From: Schistocephalus solidus
Taxonomy: Eukaryota; Platyhelminthes; Cestoda; Diphyllobothriidea; Diphyllobothriidae
Assembly (NCBI GenBank): GCA_017591395.1
Contig: WEDG01002553.1
Coordinates: 62,001 to 126,000, forward strand
Direction: 5' to 3'
Length of the DNA: 64,000 nt
Part shown: positions 45,445 through 56,384 of the stretch, in pieces
How the letters are laid out: every line of letters starts with the position of its first letter
How positions within the stretch are numbered: the stretch's first letter is position 1
The notes under the pieces: model-generated
The model's database searches: none
Seen by the model: only the letters and a program-made list of their open reading frames with translations
Told to the model about the DNA's origin: nothing
Program-made: the position numbers and the translations under genes

Positions 45445-46082
45445 GTAATCGTGAGGACCATATGGCTTTCAGGAAAATCGATGAAATCGAATTCAGATCC
45501 TTATATTCCCCTTTGAGTACAAACCTAGGGAAACCTCACTTCAACGAAAATTGCATCACTGCAAATGAGAAACTGGGCAAGCCATAAATGCCATTTAATA
45601 ACGAAACTCTCACCAAAAGTTACGATATTAACTTGTCTGCTTCTTTGCGTTTTACGAGACATAATAAAATTTGTTTTTCGTATTTGGAAAATTCCCAATT
45701 CAAAACAGCTCAGTCATTGAATTAGCTAGGCCCAACTCTCCCTGCCTCAGCTTAACCTCTGTCAAAATCACCGCACTTTGCTGGCTTTGAGTAAGCGATT
45801 CTCAAAGTGAACCGACCTACTTGTGTTTTTTTAAAATATTTTACAGGCCTGACTCGCCACGAGTTAACCAATCTGGATATGACGCGGGAAAATGGAACAT
45901 ACCAGAAGAATATCTGGCAAAATAGTGTGCGCACGAGCCAGTAAACGTCTGTCTTTCGATTGTTTTTCTTTGGCTGGGACTAGTCTGTGACTGCTTCAGA
46001 TTCGTGAAATGGTAGTCATGTGGGTTGATTACGCATCATGTTTTTTTCCATACCAGAGTTGGCGGAGTCTCTGCTGAAATAG
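45445..46082 (+). repeat. Left arm of a 640-bp inverted repeat
   Basis: Matches the reverse complement of 56430-57078, at about 90% by eye. Shared blocks include ACTAGTCTGTGACTGCT, AACATACCAGAAGAATATCT and AAACAAATTTTATTATGT (as complement). No recognised protein, tRNA-like or terminal-repeat structure. The arm ends are 10.3 kb apart. Confidence 0.85.
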
Positions 46083-46435
46083 ATAATTCCAGTAAAAAAA
46101 TTGAAAACTGCAGCCTCCTGTGCATGCTTGTCCCAGAAAATTTAAATTAACATAAAAAAACATATTCTGCACCTCTACGATAATATGATAAGGATTAAAG
46201 AGATATTCGCACTTTACTTTGATCGAAAGATAATGGTTCAGGTTAGTGGTACGTGGCAGCTAAGTATTCTCCTTCTACGGTCTCTGCATTCAATGGACAT
46301 ATACGCGCCACATGGGTCAGTTGGAGATATTAAGGCTCGTTCAACTGCAGCCAAACATACCGGCAATACATGTCCTATACCACAATATATCAAAGAAAAT
46401 TTGGAAACGTTTTTTCTGCCTTGTTGCCCGTTTGT
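46083..46435 (+). repeat. Extension of the left arm and dispersed repeat copy B
   Basis: The first 50 bp (GAAAACTGCAGCCTCCTGTGC) still resemble the complement of about 56385-56430, so arm homology fades rather than ending sharply. The rest aligns with copy A at 44900-45165. Confidence 0.5.
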
Positions 46436-49050
46436 GATCACATAATGTCATGCTCAAACGGTATGCTTGAAGAAAAAATTTATCTTTTGGTGTTTTAACC
46501 ATTTTTATTTTCATTTGCTTTCCAGTAGTTAAAAATGGCTTCTGGTGTACATTCCATCAAATAAAGCTAAAAAGTTCTCTATTTTCTAGCAGAAGGTCTC
46601 AAAATGCCAATACTATTTTGTAGTGGAAGTTAAATATGTTATGCACTTTAAAAACAGTAACAACGGATGGAAAAATACGATATCATATAAATAAGCATTA
46701 AATGGTCTTAAAATTCTTATAACTAAACCTTTTCCACCCAAATACTAGCATTTATTCGAGTTTAAACTTTGAGGCAGCAGTAATTTGCTAAAAAAAGTAC
46801 AAAAAATGATATTGATATGATTTGTTTCTGTAAAATATATGTGTGTATATATGGGTATGGAAAATCAAGCCAAAACATTAATGTAATATATCAAGCCAAA
46901 AGGAACTCTAGTTCAAATGCTAGCATTCTGACGTGACTGACTGCTCTTTAATTAATTTTACAAAAACACATTGCCGAATTTCGTCTGAAAGTACATGATA
47001 TAACAAATCTATTTTATTTATTTATTTACTGGTGACTAGATTTCCACACATCTGCTCCCATGAAACTGTTAGAACACAGTTCCAGCACCCTTAGAAAACG
47101 CCCCGTGAAACGAATATTCAAAGAGATTAGTCCTACTGGAACATCAGGGAGCTTGCCACAAATCCTGCCGTTTAAAATACAGAAAAAAAGACTTATTTAT
47201 GAGACTGTAGTTTCTAGGAGATGAAGCAAGGTAATCAGTAAGACTAAATTTAAGGACGGCGTAAATCAGTGCTTTCCCGGTGGCATACATGCGCAGAATC
47301 TTCGCATCCTACGGATGGGGTGTTAAAACTGACTGCCGTTGTAGGCCACATCGATGTGTACCTATTAACTGATCTGCTCCTGTGGAGCGCCCATATTTTG
47401 GCCCAAAAACGAGGCGTTTGAAAATGAGGTTACACAAACAAATACCTGGCTATCTAGGAAAATTGGGAAACCCGGCCGATTTCAAGTTCCATTCTCGTAC
47501 GTCCAATTGATGTGAAACAACCAGTTGACGCCAAAGAAGCCTTTAAGATAATCTACCCGGTAACCCTACACTACTCTAACGACCTACTCAAACGGCTGAG
47601 ACAGTGGCGATTCGTTTAGCGAACCGAGCGCTCTGTTGTCAGAAGACCTAGACACAGTCAGTCTGCCTTCCCTGACCGACTCCATATGGTAATCGCACTC
47701 CGTCAAACCCCCCTCCCAGAGAACAGTCACACACACACTCCGCGTAGTTGACGTTCAGGCATCATTCCCAGTCTACGCTGAACCCCTCCTCTCTTTCAAC
47801 CCCCCTCTCCACCTCCTCTCTAAAGTTTCTCAACATGCCGACTCCGTCTTGCGGGCGGAGGGAAAACGAAACTAACCCACCCCCTCCCCCCGCCTCCAGA
47901 GTGAACCCACGAGTTTATTCCCCACTTCATTGAACCAGCCTGACGATGTATGACTGAACACATTTATTTGCCAATCCGACCTTGCAATACGCAACGTATA
48001 CATTTAGTACTAAATGCTGTGAAACGACATACGTGGCCGCATGCTATAACTGGACGCAGAATGCAAGCCCATGTTTGTGCTTCCTTTTGCATATAGTGGT
48101 TATTTGTTCTGTTGATCGGAAAAAGAATGGATATGCACGAACTAGTCTGCCCAGTGTGCTTAGGAGCTGTTTTATGTGGGCAGGATCTTCTATGCCTACG
48201 CTGTCAAGGAGGATCGGCAGATTTTCCTACAGCCTGTTCTTTCTTACTCAAAGATGAGTAATGTTCAACGTAATCTGTAGCTAATGGCCCATACAGTCAC
48301 TTTGGTCTGCGGTTATTTGTTTTTAGCTGGTTCTTTCCGGGATCTCCGTGTGTTTGATCCTTTTGTAACCCAAGGAGAGAAAGCAAGCGGTCAAATTTGA
48401 AATTAATGGCAACTGGACGAATGCATTTACTGACTTATTGTTGAAGGGGGATAGGACAGTGTGGCCCAGCTGAACCGGAATGTGTGACTTCTCCATGGAC
48501 AGCTTTGACCATTCTCGTAACAAAACTACTTCATCTCACTCCGGTAGTCACACCGCTTGAGATTTTAATTTTTTCTGAATTGGTCAGCAGTTCTGGAAAC
48601 AAGCGGCTTCATTTGCTTTGCTGCTGACGGTGGTCCAATTCGCGTGTAAACCTGATTATCGAAGCGGAGGGACTACATTTCACCAAAGCATTCATGTTGT
48701 TGACAGCGTGATCAGCCGAGAACTCTCGATGTTTGGTGTGGACGCTATGCTTTAGCTCCTTCCAATGCGTTTCGATAGAAGTCTCTCCTTCTAATGAGTC
48801 TAAATATTGGCCTCTCTCATCAGAGTCTGAATGCCTGCTAGTTTGGAGTTTAAACAGACGCTAAAACGTACTTGGCCACATTGTACTCACAAGCTAGTAA
48901 CTTACCTTGCTGTCGCCTGTTAGGTCGCAGTTGTAACTGCAGAGATCTGTTCAACATTCGACAGTTAACATCGCTTTAGTCACTGATTACACCGCCGATC
49001 AAGTACGTAGTCCAGCTGATGCCAGCGACGCAAAAGAGCCACCATCTCCC
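46436..49050. other. No gene recognised; C-rich tract at 47700-47900
   Basis: AT-rich until about 47.6 kb, then a block with strong C-richness on the plus strand (runs such as CCCACCCCCTCCCCCC near 47877-47892). A pyrimidine tract of this kind can be a repeat or a UTR-like region; I see no open frame that explains it. 48.0-49.0 kb holds nothing recognisable. Confidence 0.4.
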
Positions 49051-49205
49051 ACATTTAAAACAGGCGTATAGAATAGGATTTATTGCTGCCAACAAATTTC
49101 GTGACGGCTTATCAACGGCAAATTGTCTTTGCATAACACATATAATGAATGGAAGTAGACAGCAGTTTGCATTTACAGAAAATCAATGCATACTAGCAAA
49201 GGTCA
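49050..49205 (+). repeat. Protein-like inverted repeat, plus copy
   Basis: Frame 49019-49219 contains FRDGLSTANCLCIT, then NGSRQQFAFTENQ. The same peptide pattern appears on the minus strand at 49716-49550 (FRDGLSTAIRLCIT, NGSRQQSEFTENQ). Family not recognised. Confidence 0.6.
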
Positions 49206-49549
49206 TAGGTCAACTTTAAGAATAATCAGGTCACCGCATTAGCTTAAAACTTCACAGTAAAGAAAAGTTAGGGGAGGAGTTAACCCAACTCACAGCCATG
49301 AGAAATATAGGGTTAAAAATTACCAGGGCAATTTTCAATTTTCTACGTGGTCTAGTTGCTAGCAAAGGTCGGTTTTCTCTCGCCGTATATTCACCACTTC
49401 CAAGTAGCGCAAAGTCCGAGTTGTTCGTGCCCGAACAAGTACTCGGAAAGCTGTTTTGGTGTCAACAGAGTGACCACTGTCCAATAGACATTGAGTAATC
49501 GAAGACCGTGGTACTTTATTTTATTGTTTAAACAACCAATTATGCAAAA

Positions 49550-49716
49550 ATTCAGCGACACTGCTGCCGATTCCCTTTGATTTTCTGTAAATTCAGACTG
49601 CTGTCTACTTCCATTCGTGGTCTGTGTTATGCAAAGACGGATTGCAGTTGATAAGCCGTCACGAAATGTGTCGGTACCAATAAATCCTGCTGTATACACC
49701 TGTTTTGAATTCATAC
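49550..49716 (-). repeat. Protein-like inverted repeat, minus copy
   Basis: Partner of 49050-49205, with a 350-bp spacer. It is the longer open frame of the two (107 codons, 49714-49391), starting KQVYTAGFIGTDTFRDGLS. It could be a duplicated exon of an unknown gene. Confidence 0.6.
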
Positions 49717-50774
49717 CTGGGAAAAAATGCTACAAATCTCCCACATTGGGAAACAGATTGGGTAGGTCTGAAGCATATAATGCTTCGATCAATCCTTCAG
49801 TATGATCAAGCCAAACCCGGGGAAACTCAGATGTCCTTCTCAGACAGCATTATTTGTTTGATGATGTAAAACATGTTCTAAAAGACCTACGTCACCTCCT
49901 CCTCCTCCTTCTCCTAGCATTTAAGATAAAAGCGAAAAAATCCCGTATAACTTGATGACCTTGAAACCAAATTCGGCAGAGGCAATATCTGCTGACTTAA
50001 ATTTTCTTTAGAAATAATCCGCTAACTTGAAATACATCAGTATGTACTAAGGTCTATAGGCACAGTATTAAAGTCGATATGAATATTTGGGCCATCAACC
50101 ACAAGCTGCAGGGTTTAACCGTGACAAATTTACTAAACTGCCGACTAAATCAGTCAAAGGTATATATTGAGGTACAGAGTACACCCTACTGTCAGCCCAG
50201 ATACTACCTGTGGGCGACTTCAAGGAGCTACAGCCGGATGTGGGACGGGGCGTAGCCGGTGTATCCACGAAGATCCATCAGAGGGCTCGGCGAGAACACC
50301 TAGTGTAGTGATCTTAGGTGTCTTTTCAACCACCATAGTCGTGCCTGGATTACCAGGCCTAGTTGACATCGTCATTGCCACGTCTTCGTGCATTTTAATC
50401 GTCGAAATTTTATGTTCGGCAGGGTAACGTTGTCGATATTAGGTTGTGCCACTTTCCTGCAACCGCATCTAAGAACGCGGTGTGACCACACACCTTCACA
50501 GCACACTGTAACCTTTTATCCATCATACATGGCTAGTATTCGTGGGAAAGACACGAGGAAAGCCAAGACAGTGAGAACTGTTATAGTAGCAACAAAGCAT
50601 TTGAAAAAAGGTGAGATCATGGCTGTCGCAGAAAGTACTCGGAAAGCACAAAAGGCAGCATGGATAGCTGCTGTGGTCATCTAAAAATTGTAATTGGTCG
50701 AAATTGACCACTGAGCTTACTAGTTTTAATTTTGACTGATTTACTCTTGTCATCGTCCCGATCACAAATTACAA
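49717..50774. other. No confident gene; GC-richer 50.17-50.70 kb
   Basis: Frames 50167-50427 and 50388-50684 overlap and have no recognised domain. The GC-richer composition hints at a repeat or former coding region, but nothing else supports it. Confidence 0.4.
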
Positions 50775-50915
50775 AAACAACGAGCCCGTAGCTCAATTAC
50801 CAAAGGTCACGGGTGCGAATCGCAGATGGACCACACCTGAGATTGAGCATGACTAGCTGATGACGGCTTATAAGCCATAAATGACCATTCTGGTGTTCCT
50901 TTTCTTTGTCGGTGC
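50775..50915 (+). repeat. tRNA-derived SINE, internally deleted head
   Basis: GAGCCCGTAGCTCAATTACC lacks the anticodon-arm part. The B box reads GGGTGCGAATC. The body has GACTAGCTGATGACGGC, then TTTTCTTTGTCGG. Confidence 0.65.
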
Positions 50916-51030
50916 GCAAGTTTGAATTTCCGGCCACAGATGGTGGTCAGGGCTAAGCATGGCTGAATGAAGGCTAGTAAGCCCGAAACAGTTCTGTATC
51001 AAGTTACCCCCTAAACTCTGTCATCCCCCT

Positions 51031-51032
<2 letters not shown>
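50916..51032 (+). repeat. Second short repeat family, copy 3
   Basis: GATGGTGGTCAGGG, TAAGCCCGAAACAG and CTCTGTCATCCCCCTC match the 42.6-43.1 kb copies. It leads without a gap into the TA tract. Confidence 0.6.

Positions 51033-51090
<58 letters not shown>
51033..51090. repeat. (TA)n microsatellite
   Basis: About 28 TA units with one TG interruption. Confidence 0.95.
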
Positions 51091-51228
51091 CATTATACCG
51101 TACGTCTGACATAGGTTCTAGCTAAAAGCCCAGACACGTGTTTCGCCGATGATTCTACTGCTGCGTCACACAGCAATGAGGAGTTCGGCTCCTCAGTGGG
51201 TCGCCCAGTGTTCTATATGCGGTTTCTG

Positions 51229-51231
<3 letters not shown>
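51091..51231 (+). repeat. Hairpin-rich dispersed repeat, copy 2
   Basis: Second copy of 38046-38172. Stems are TGCTG/CAGCA (51159-51163 with 51171-51175) and GAGGAG/CTCCTC (51178-51183 with 51189-51194, TTCGG loop), followed by GGG-TCG-CCC. The palindrome ACACGTGT is conserved. Confidence 0.75.

Positions 51232-51277
<46 letters not shown>
51232..51277. repeat. (TA)n microsatellite
   Basis: About 22 TA units at the right border of the hairpin repeat. Confidence 0.95.
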
Positions 51278-51280
<3 letters not shown>

Positions 51281-51289
51281 AATTAAAGT

Positions 51290-51615
51290 TCTTTGAAAAA
51301 GAATAATGTTATTGTCTGAATTTTCGTGCACCGATTAAAGAGACTATCAAACGCGGAGGAATGCCAATCTTGAGAACTTTAGAAAGTTCATATACGTTTG
51401 GCAATTGTTGGTTCATCCAACGATTTGGCTAGAACGTTTTCTTCCTTTGAGGTGTTTCAATACCTTCTCGATGTTTGAGTTCTGTGATTTTTTTAGAATC
51501 GATACAGATAGGGGCGTATAAGTTGACTCATCTTTTAACATTGATGTGATTTTTTCTATGTAATCCGTCTTATGTGAGATAGTAGTTGAACGTCCTTTGT
51601 TTGCAGATAAAACAG
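51290..51615 (-). pseudogene. Penelope-like RT N-terminal fragment (minus)
   Basis: The minus strand reads LSANKGRSTTISHKTDYIEK, MLKDESTYTPL and then, after a frame change near 51413, LPNVYELSKVLKIGIPPR and LIVS. The ADKGRSTV-like and PPRPIVS-like blocks in this order mark the N-terminal RT region of Penelope-like elements. Confidence 0.65.
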
Positions 51616-51989
51616 TCAGACTGACATACACAAGTTCACCTATGCATGCGCCTATCCAAAAAGAATAAAGAGCATAAAAATTGCCATCCTTGCACATCTT
51701 GTTGACATCGGGCATAGTGTGGACCCCAGCGACGCTTTCCGTGTAATTTATAAGGTCCCACCAAACTACCCCAAGCCACTGGGTCAACGTCTACTAGCAG
51801 CAGCAGAAGCGACTGCCGTTAGGTTGAAGAAGCCGGTCTTGTGCGCACAAAATAACCTTGTACAAGCTCCGTGCTTAGCTTGACCAACGGCCGCTTAACT
51901 GATTGCATTCCCCCGCGCCATCTCTGTTCTCTCCCTTCCCCTAAAACAGCTCTACCAAACACTCTACTGCCACCTATCAAATTGTCTCT
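51616..51989. other. Link between Penelope fragment and coding-like repeat
   Basis: No recognised motif. Overlapping short frames only. Confidence 0.4.
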
Positions 51990-52315
51990 TATCATCCTCC
52001 TCCTATGCACACCTCTCGGACAGCCCACACAAACGGACGAATATTATTGATTTCATGTTTTAAATTTCTATTACGTTCCAAATTTTCCCTATAACGGTAC
52101 TGGCCTGAAGAGAAGTTATCGAAAGCAGCGTGTATGCTCACCATGTCGCCTTTGGAAAATTGTGATATTTTTATATATTTGGGCAAATTTATTGCCTTCT
52201 TTTCGTCACATGATATAGTTAGGAAGGTTCTACCGTTTTTTAAAGTTGCTACAGTATTATTTCGACCCGTGAGACGTTCGTTCGCTAAAGATAGCATGGA
52301 TTCGAAGCAAGCCAA
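51990..52315 (-). repeat. Coding-like dispersed repeat, copy 2
   Basis: Minus frame 52315-51992 (107 codons) is open and contains FLTISCDEKKAINLP, ISQFSKGDMVSIHAAFDNF and ENLERNRNLKHEINNIRPF. The 3' half is shared with 15065-15215. A Penelope RT fragment of the same orientation follows about 380 bp further on, so it may be the element's N-terminal domain; I cannot exclude a host exon. Confidence 0.5.
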
Positions 52316-52774
52316 AAGTCTAAGTAATTAGAATCAAATGGATTGTACTAAATTCCTTTGCCTAGCACCTATACCATTGTTTTGTTTAAGACTATTGAGG
52401 AGATGTTTACAACCTTTTTCGAAAACGTAAGGTCATGGTACTTTTATCAGCAATTATCACTCATTTTTGTTCAAAATTAGCCCCTTTTTGGATGTTCTAA
52501 TGTAGAGAAATGCGTTATTTTCTCTTGAATCTTTTAAAACATTTGTAGAAAGTTAAAAATTTCCTGAGTTCGTCTTTTGTCTCTGAGTATTAGACTTGAA
52601 GAGCCCAAACATCTGTAGGCCATACTAATTGGCATCTTGATAGTATTGAGTAGATTTTATTGCAGGTTTCACTCGTAAAGACCTTGGCAGAATCATGTTG
52701 CTTTGGAATCGATCTTAGAATGATAACTGTTCTCGCGTCAAACTTTCGCGAATCCTCGAGCTAAAACTCACTGT
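52316..52774. other. Nothing recognised
   Basis: AT-rich sequence between Penelope-related pieces, without a visible motif. Confidence 0.5.
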
Positions 52775-53395
52775 TCCGAGGAAAAAATATAACGAAAAGA
52801 GATAAAATACCTTTTTAAACTATTTTCACAGAATTTATATCCTCCTGACTTTACTAGGCCGTGCATGCGGTGAATACAACTCAAACAAAAAGAAACAGAT
52901 ATTACCAAAGCTACGACCTCCCATGCCTCAAAACCAACGAGCTGGCGAATCCTCCCATATGTAAAGAATTTATCTGAAGTAGGGGACAACATCTTAAAAA
53001 ATACCAGATACGGATATTGATAAAGCTACAACTATTTTGCACACCCAGCTTGTGCACGTTAACTGAAAATAAATAATCTACAAAATTTCGTGTACCAGTT
53101 GTGATGCCGTCTATTGTGGCCAAACCGAAAATCTATTTCCCCCCGTTTACACAAATATCAACTGGCGGGGAAGAGCCGTGACCACTTATGAATTGTAACC
53201 ATGCATACACAGGACGCAGGACACATATTTGCACGGTAGAAAATCCGCATCGTTGGCGCCTGCCGAACAAGAAGTTGCCGAGAATTATAGGAGGCAATGC
53301 ATTCTGACTCGGCGTGCATTAATAGACATATTGATTTAGAAGCCACGTATGTATTAATCAAGGTCAGGTGGAAGCGGAGATAAGCAATATCAAAT
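52775..53395 (+). pseudogene. Penelope-like element 3' half, decayed
   Basis: Across frames: FKLFSQNLYPPDFTRPCMR, WRILPYVKNLSEVGDNI, IIYKI, TSCDAVYCGQTENL, then THRTQDTYLHG-like and CILTRRALIDI sequence. The order matches 41.64-42.26 kb. Multiple stops. The 3' flank (GCGAACGCCTATTGGTT) also matches the flank after 42265. Confidence 0.7.
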
Positions 53396-53599
53396 GAATA
53401 CTTGAATTCAGCGAACGCCTATTGGTTTACATTTTGACCAAACCCAGAATACTGCAGTAGGTACTGTTTAAAGTTAATTGTTTGCGATAAATTTCCTATA
53501 TGGCTGAAGATAAACTGTTGAACCTGATTCGAACATCTGCAGAATAAAAGTATTTTGTTCCCAAATAACCTCAATGTTTTTTGAAGTAGGTTTCTTGTG

Positions 53600-54045
53600 A
53601 TGCCAATTTCACAGTGTAAATATATATATATATTTGCTTCTTTACTGTAAGAAGCTTTATTACTTTTTCAATGGATGCATTCTGCGTTTTAATGGGATCC
53701 GCATCAAGAGATATATAGGTTGACCTATCTTCTAACATTGACGGCATCCTTTTATCGTAGTCCACTTTGTCCAAAATAGTTGTTAAACCTCCTTTGTCCG
53801 CATGAAGAGGGATGATGTTTTTGTCTGTTTTGAGAGATTTTAGTGCTTTTCTTTCTTCGTGTGATATTGCTGAAAATGGATTTCCGTCCTTTTAAGTACG
53901 TATAGTGCTATGTCGAATTGCAATACGCTCATCTGTAAGTTTCCACTGATATTATCTTCTCCACGTTCGCAAGAATGTCTAGTTATTTCGAATCAGAAAG
54001 ATTGAAATTTTTCCGACCATTCAGACCACTTTAACTGAAAGTATC
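53600..54045 (-). pseudogene. Penelope-like RT N-terminal fragment (minus)
   Basis: The minus strand gives SHEERKALKSLKTDKNIIPL, HADKGGLTTILDKVDYDKR and MLEDRSTYISLD. It is the same block as 51.41-51.61 kb plus more N-terminal sequence. A TA-rich insertion near 53620 breaks the following part. Confidence 0.7.
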
Positions 54046-54134
54046 TTTAATCTTTGCACCCAATTATATGATTTCAAACTGACCTTTTCACAAATATTAT
54101 CCATTGAACAAGAATTTAGAAACATACATTGTAA

Positions 54135-54670
54135 ATTATACAGGGTTTCTAAACAAATTACGAGAACTCAACATTGCAGCAAATGAATTAATGGAACCTT
54201 TCGATGTTCTTTCTCTCTTAACCTCTATACCATTAGAAGAATAACTCCACGCCTATGACATGCATGTTCCTACATCCGCCTTGCTTGAATTCTTGGACTT
54301 ATGCCCAGAAACGAATGTTTCATTCTCACAAGAGTTCCATCAACAGCGAAATTGAGCCCCTATCAGGTCACCCATCTCAGGATTCTTGGCCAAATTTATG
54401 ATGGAAATTAAGAAGCTAATGACTACTACAGGTTAACCCCATGTGAAAACACGTGTGTCATCCTTTAAAGGGACCGACTGGAAACACCGCACAGTATTAT
54501 TAACTCTACGATACCGGGAATCAACTTCACGTCGAAAAAGAATTTTCAACCAAATTCATTTTCTTGACGTCCTCGTACAGCGACAGACTTACGGGACCTT
54601 TCAAACATCAGTTTACCGCAAAGAAGCTTATGCCGATGTTATCCTACATTATGAGAGCAACCACCAATCA
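54135..54670 (+). pseudogene. Penelope-like RT palm fragment (plus)
   Basis: GFLNKLRELNIAANELM and FDVLSLLTSIPLEE end in TAA. SGFLAKFMMEIKKL follows, then HFLDVLVQRQTYGTFQTSVY and YESNHQS. The segment carrying YxDD is missing between these blocks. It directly abuts a SINE at 54.69 kb. Confidence 0.72.
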
Positions 54671-54694
54671 TAGTATTCCCGATCGCAACCGACA

Positions 54695-55238
54695 AAAAAC
54701 GAGCCTGTTGCTCAATGGTATAGCGTTCGACAAAATTACTAAAGGTCGCGGGTTCGAATCACAAGTGTTCCACACTTGGGATTGGGTATGACTGACTGAG
54801 GACGGCTAATAAGCCAGAAATGGCCATTCCGGTCTCCCTTGTCTTTGTTGGTCCCACTTCATCATATGCTACAGGTTGCTATGCGACCGTCTGCGAGGGC
54901 TCTATTCTGAGCTCCAGGGCACAACAGAACATACAGGCTCCTTAAGCAGATTGGTTAGCCGCACACTATCATCATATTCCCGATCACAACCGACAAAACA
55001 AAGAGCTCATGGCTCAACGGAAGAGCGTTGGTTTCAATTTCTTAAGGTCGCGGGTTCGAATCCCAGGTGTTCCACACTTGGGATTGGGTATGACTGGCTG
55101 ATGATGGCTAATAAGCCAGAATAGGTCATTCCGGTCTCCCTTGTCTTTGTCGGTTCCACCTTTTCATCATATTCCCTTAAGTTGCTATGCGACTGCCTGC
55201 GAGGGCTCTCAAGTGAGCACCACCTTTGTCGATCCCGC

Positions 55239-55240
<2 letters not shown>
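54695..55240 (+). repeat. Two head-to-tail SINE units
   Basis: Heads begin at about 54700 (GAGCCTGTTGCTCAATGG) and 55003 (GAGCTCATGGCTCAACGG), a period of 303 bp. Each has a strong B box (GCGGGTTCGAATC), the body TGACTGxCTGA and CTCCCTTGTCTTTG, and a tail ending in CCCGATCxCAACCGACAAA that leads into the next head. Confidence 0.8.

Positions 55241-55311
<71 letters not shown>
55241..55311. repeat. (TA)n microsatellite
   Basis: About 35 perfect TA units between the plus and minus SINE copies. Confidence 0.95.
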
Positions 55312-55314
<3 letters not shown>

Positions 55315-55317
55315 GAA

Positions 55318-55580
55318 TAACTAACCGACAAAGACAAGGCAGACTGGAATGGCCATTTCTGGTTTATTAGCCGTCATCAGCCAGCCATACCCCACCCCAG
55401 GCGCTGCGGCGCCTGAGGCTCGAACTCGCGACCTTGTTGGGCAGAAGTCCAACGCTCTACTTACTGCGCCTTGAGCTCGTTGTCTTGCCGGTTCCGATCG
55501 GGAATATTAACAATGGTAGTTGGGCACTCACCGATCGGTAACAGGACTCATTCGTCCCATTATGCCTTGGGGCTAACTCT
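55318..55580 (-). repeat. SINE unit, minus, with tail of a preceding unit
   Basis: The minus strand shows the body (CTGGCTGATGACGGC, AGAAATGGCCATTCC), the head at about 55480-55395 (AAGGTCGCGAGTTCGAGCC) and, before the head, the tail of a preceding unit. The junction at 55580 with the plus copies is inverted. Confidence 0.75.
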
Positions 55581-56085
55581 TAATCCCCGCCATCTGATGA
55601 CAGGTAATAAGCCAGAAATGGCCATTTCAGTCTCCCTTGTTTTTGTCGGTCATGTTATTCTGCCTATATCCTAAGCTGCCTTACGGCTGCTGGCGGGGAT
55701 TAAGAGTTAGCCCCAAGGCATAATGGGACGAGTGGGTCTTGTAACCGATCGGTGAGCGCCCAACTACCATTATTAATATTCCCGATCTAAACCGGCAAGA
55801 CAACGAGCTCGTGGCGCAATGCGTAGAGCTTTGGACTTCTGCCCAACAAGGTCGCGTGTTCGAGCCTCGGACGCCGCAGCGCCTGGGGTTGGGTATGGCT
55901 GGCTTATGACGGCTAGTTAACCAGAAATGGCCATTTCAGTCTCCCTTGTCATTGTCGGTCATGTTATTCTGCCTATATCATTAGCTGCCTTACGGCTGTT
56001 GGTGGGGCTTGAGAGTTAGCCCCAAGGCATAATGGGACGAGTGAGTCCTGTAACCGATCGATGAGCGCCCAACTACCATTATATA
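55581..56085 (+). repeat. SINE units, plus, head-to-tail
   Basis: A headless body and tail (55581-55800) is followed by a complete unit with its head at 55802 (ACGAGCTCGTGGCGCAATG) and B box GTGTTCGAGCC. The tail at about 55680-55790 is a near-perfect inverted copy of 55480-55580. Confidence 0.75.
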
Positions 56086-56384
56086 TATATATATGAGTTA
56101 TATTTTGTTTTTAAAAATGTTTCTTATTTTGCAAGGAAACCCGTTCAAATGCCGGCATCTTCAAGTAACTGATATATCTTTGAATTCTGCTGCATGGTAA
56201 TTCATACCTTAATCCAACGTAAGTAATTTTTGCGAATTAAATAGGCATTTCTGAACTTCTTGGTATAGGATATCTACTGCAGATTAGCGTACATGCACGC
56301 AAGCTCAACTAAATGACTCATATCGGCTGCCTATTTTTTAATATTACACGGGTCGCTACCTTGATCAAAGTCAAGAGAGCATAT
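56086..56384. other. Nothing recognised
   Basis: AT-rich link between the SINE array and the right inverted-repeat arm, with a short TA tract at 56083-56094. Confidence 0.5.

Noticed and set aside
54695..54780. tRNA gene candidates (A-box and B-box-like sequences)
   Set aside because: No complete cloverleaf. Each is followed by the shared SINE body and occurs in many diverged copies, so they are SINE heads.
55182..55370. Frame with alternating Tyr-Ile
   Set aside because: Direct translation of a TA dinucleotide tract.
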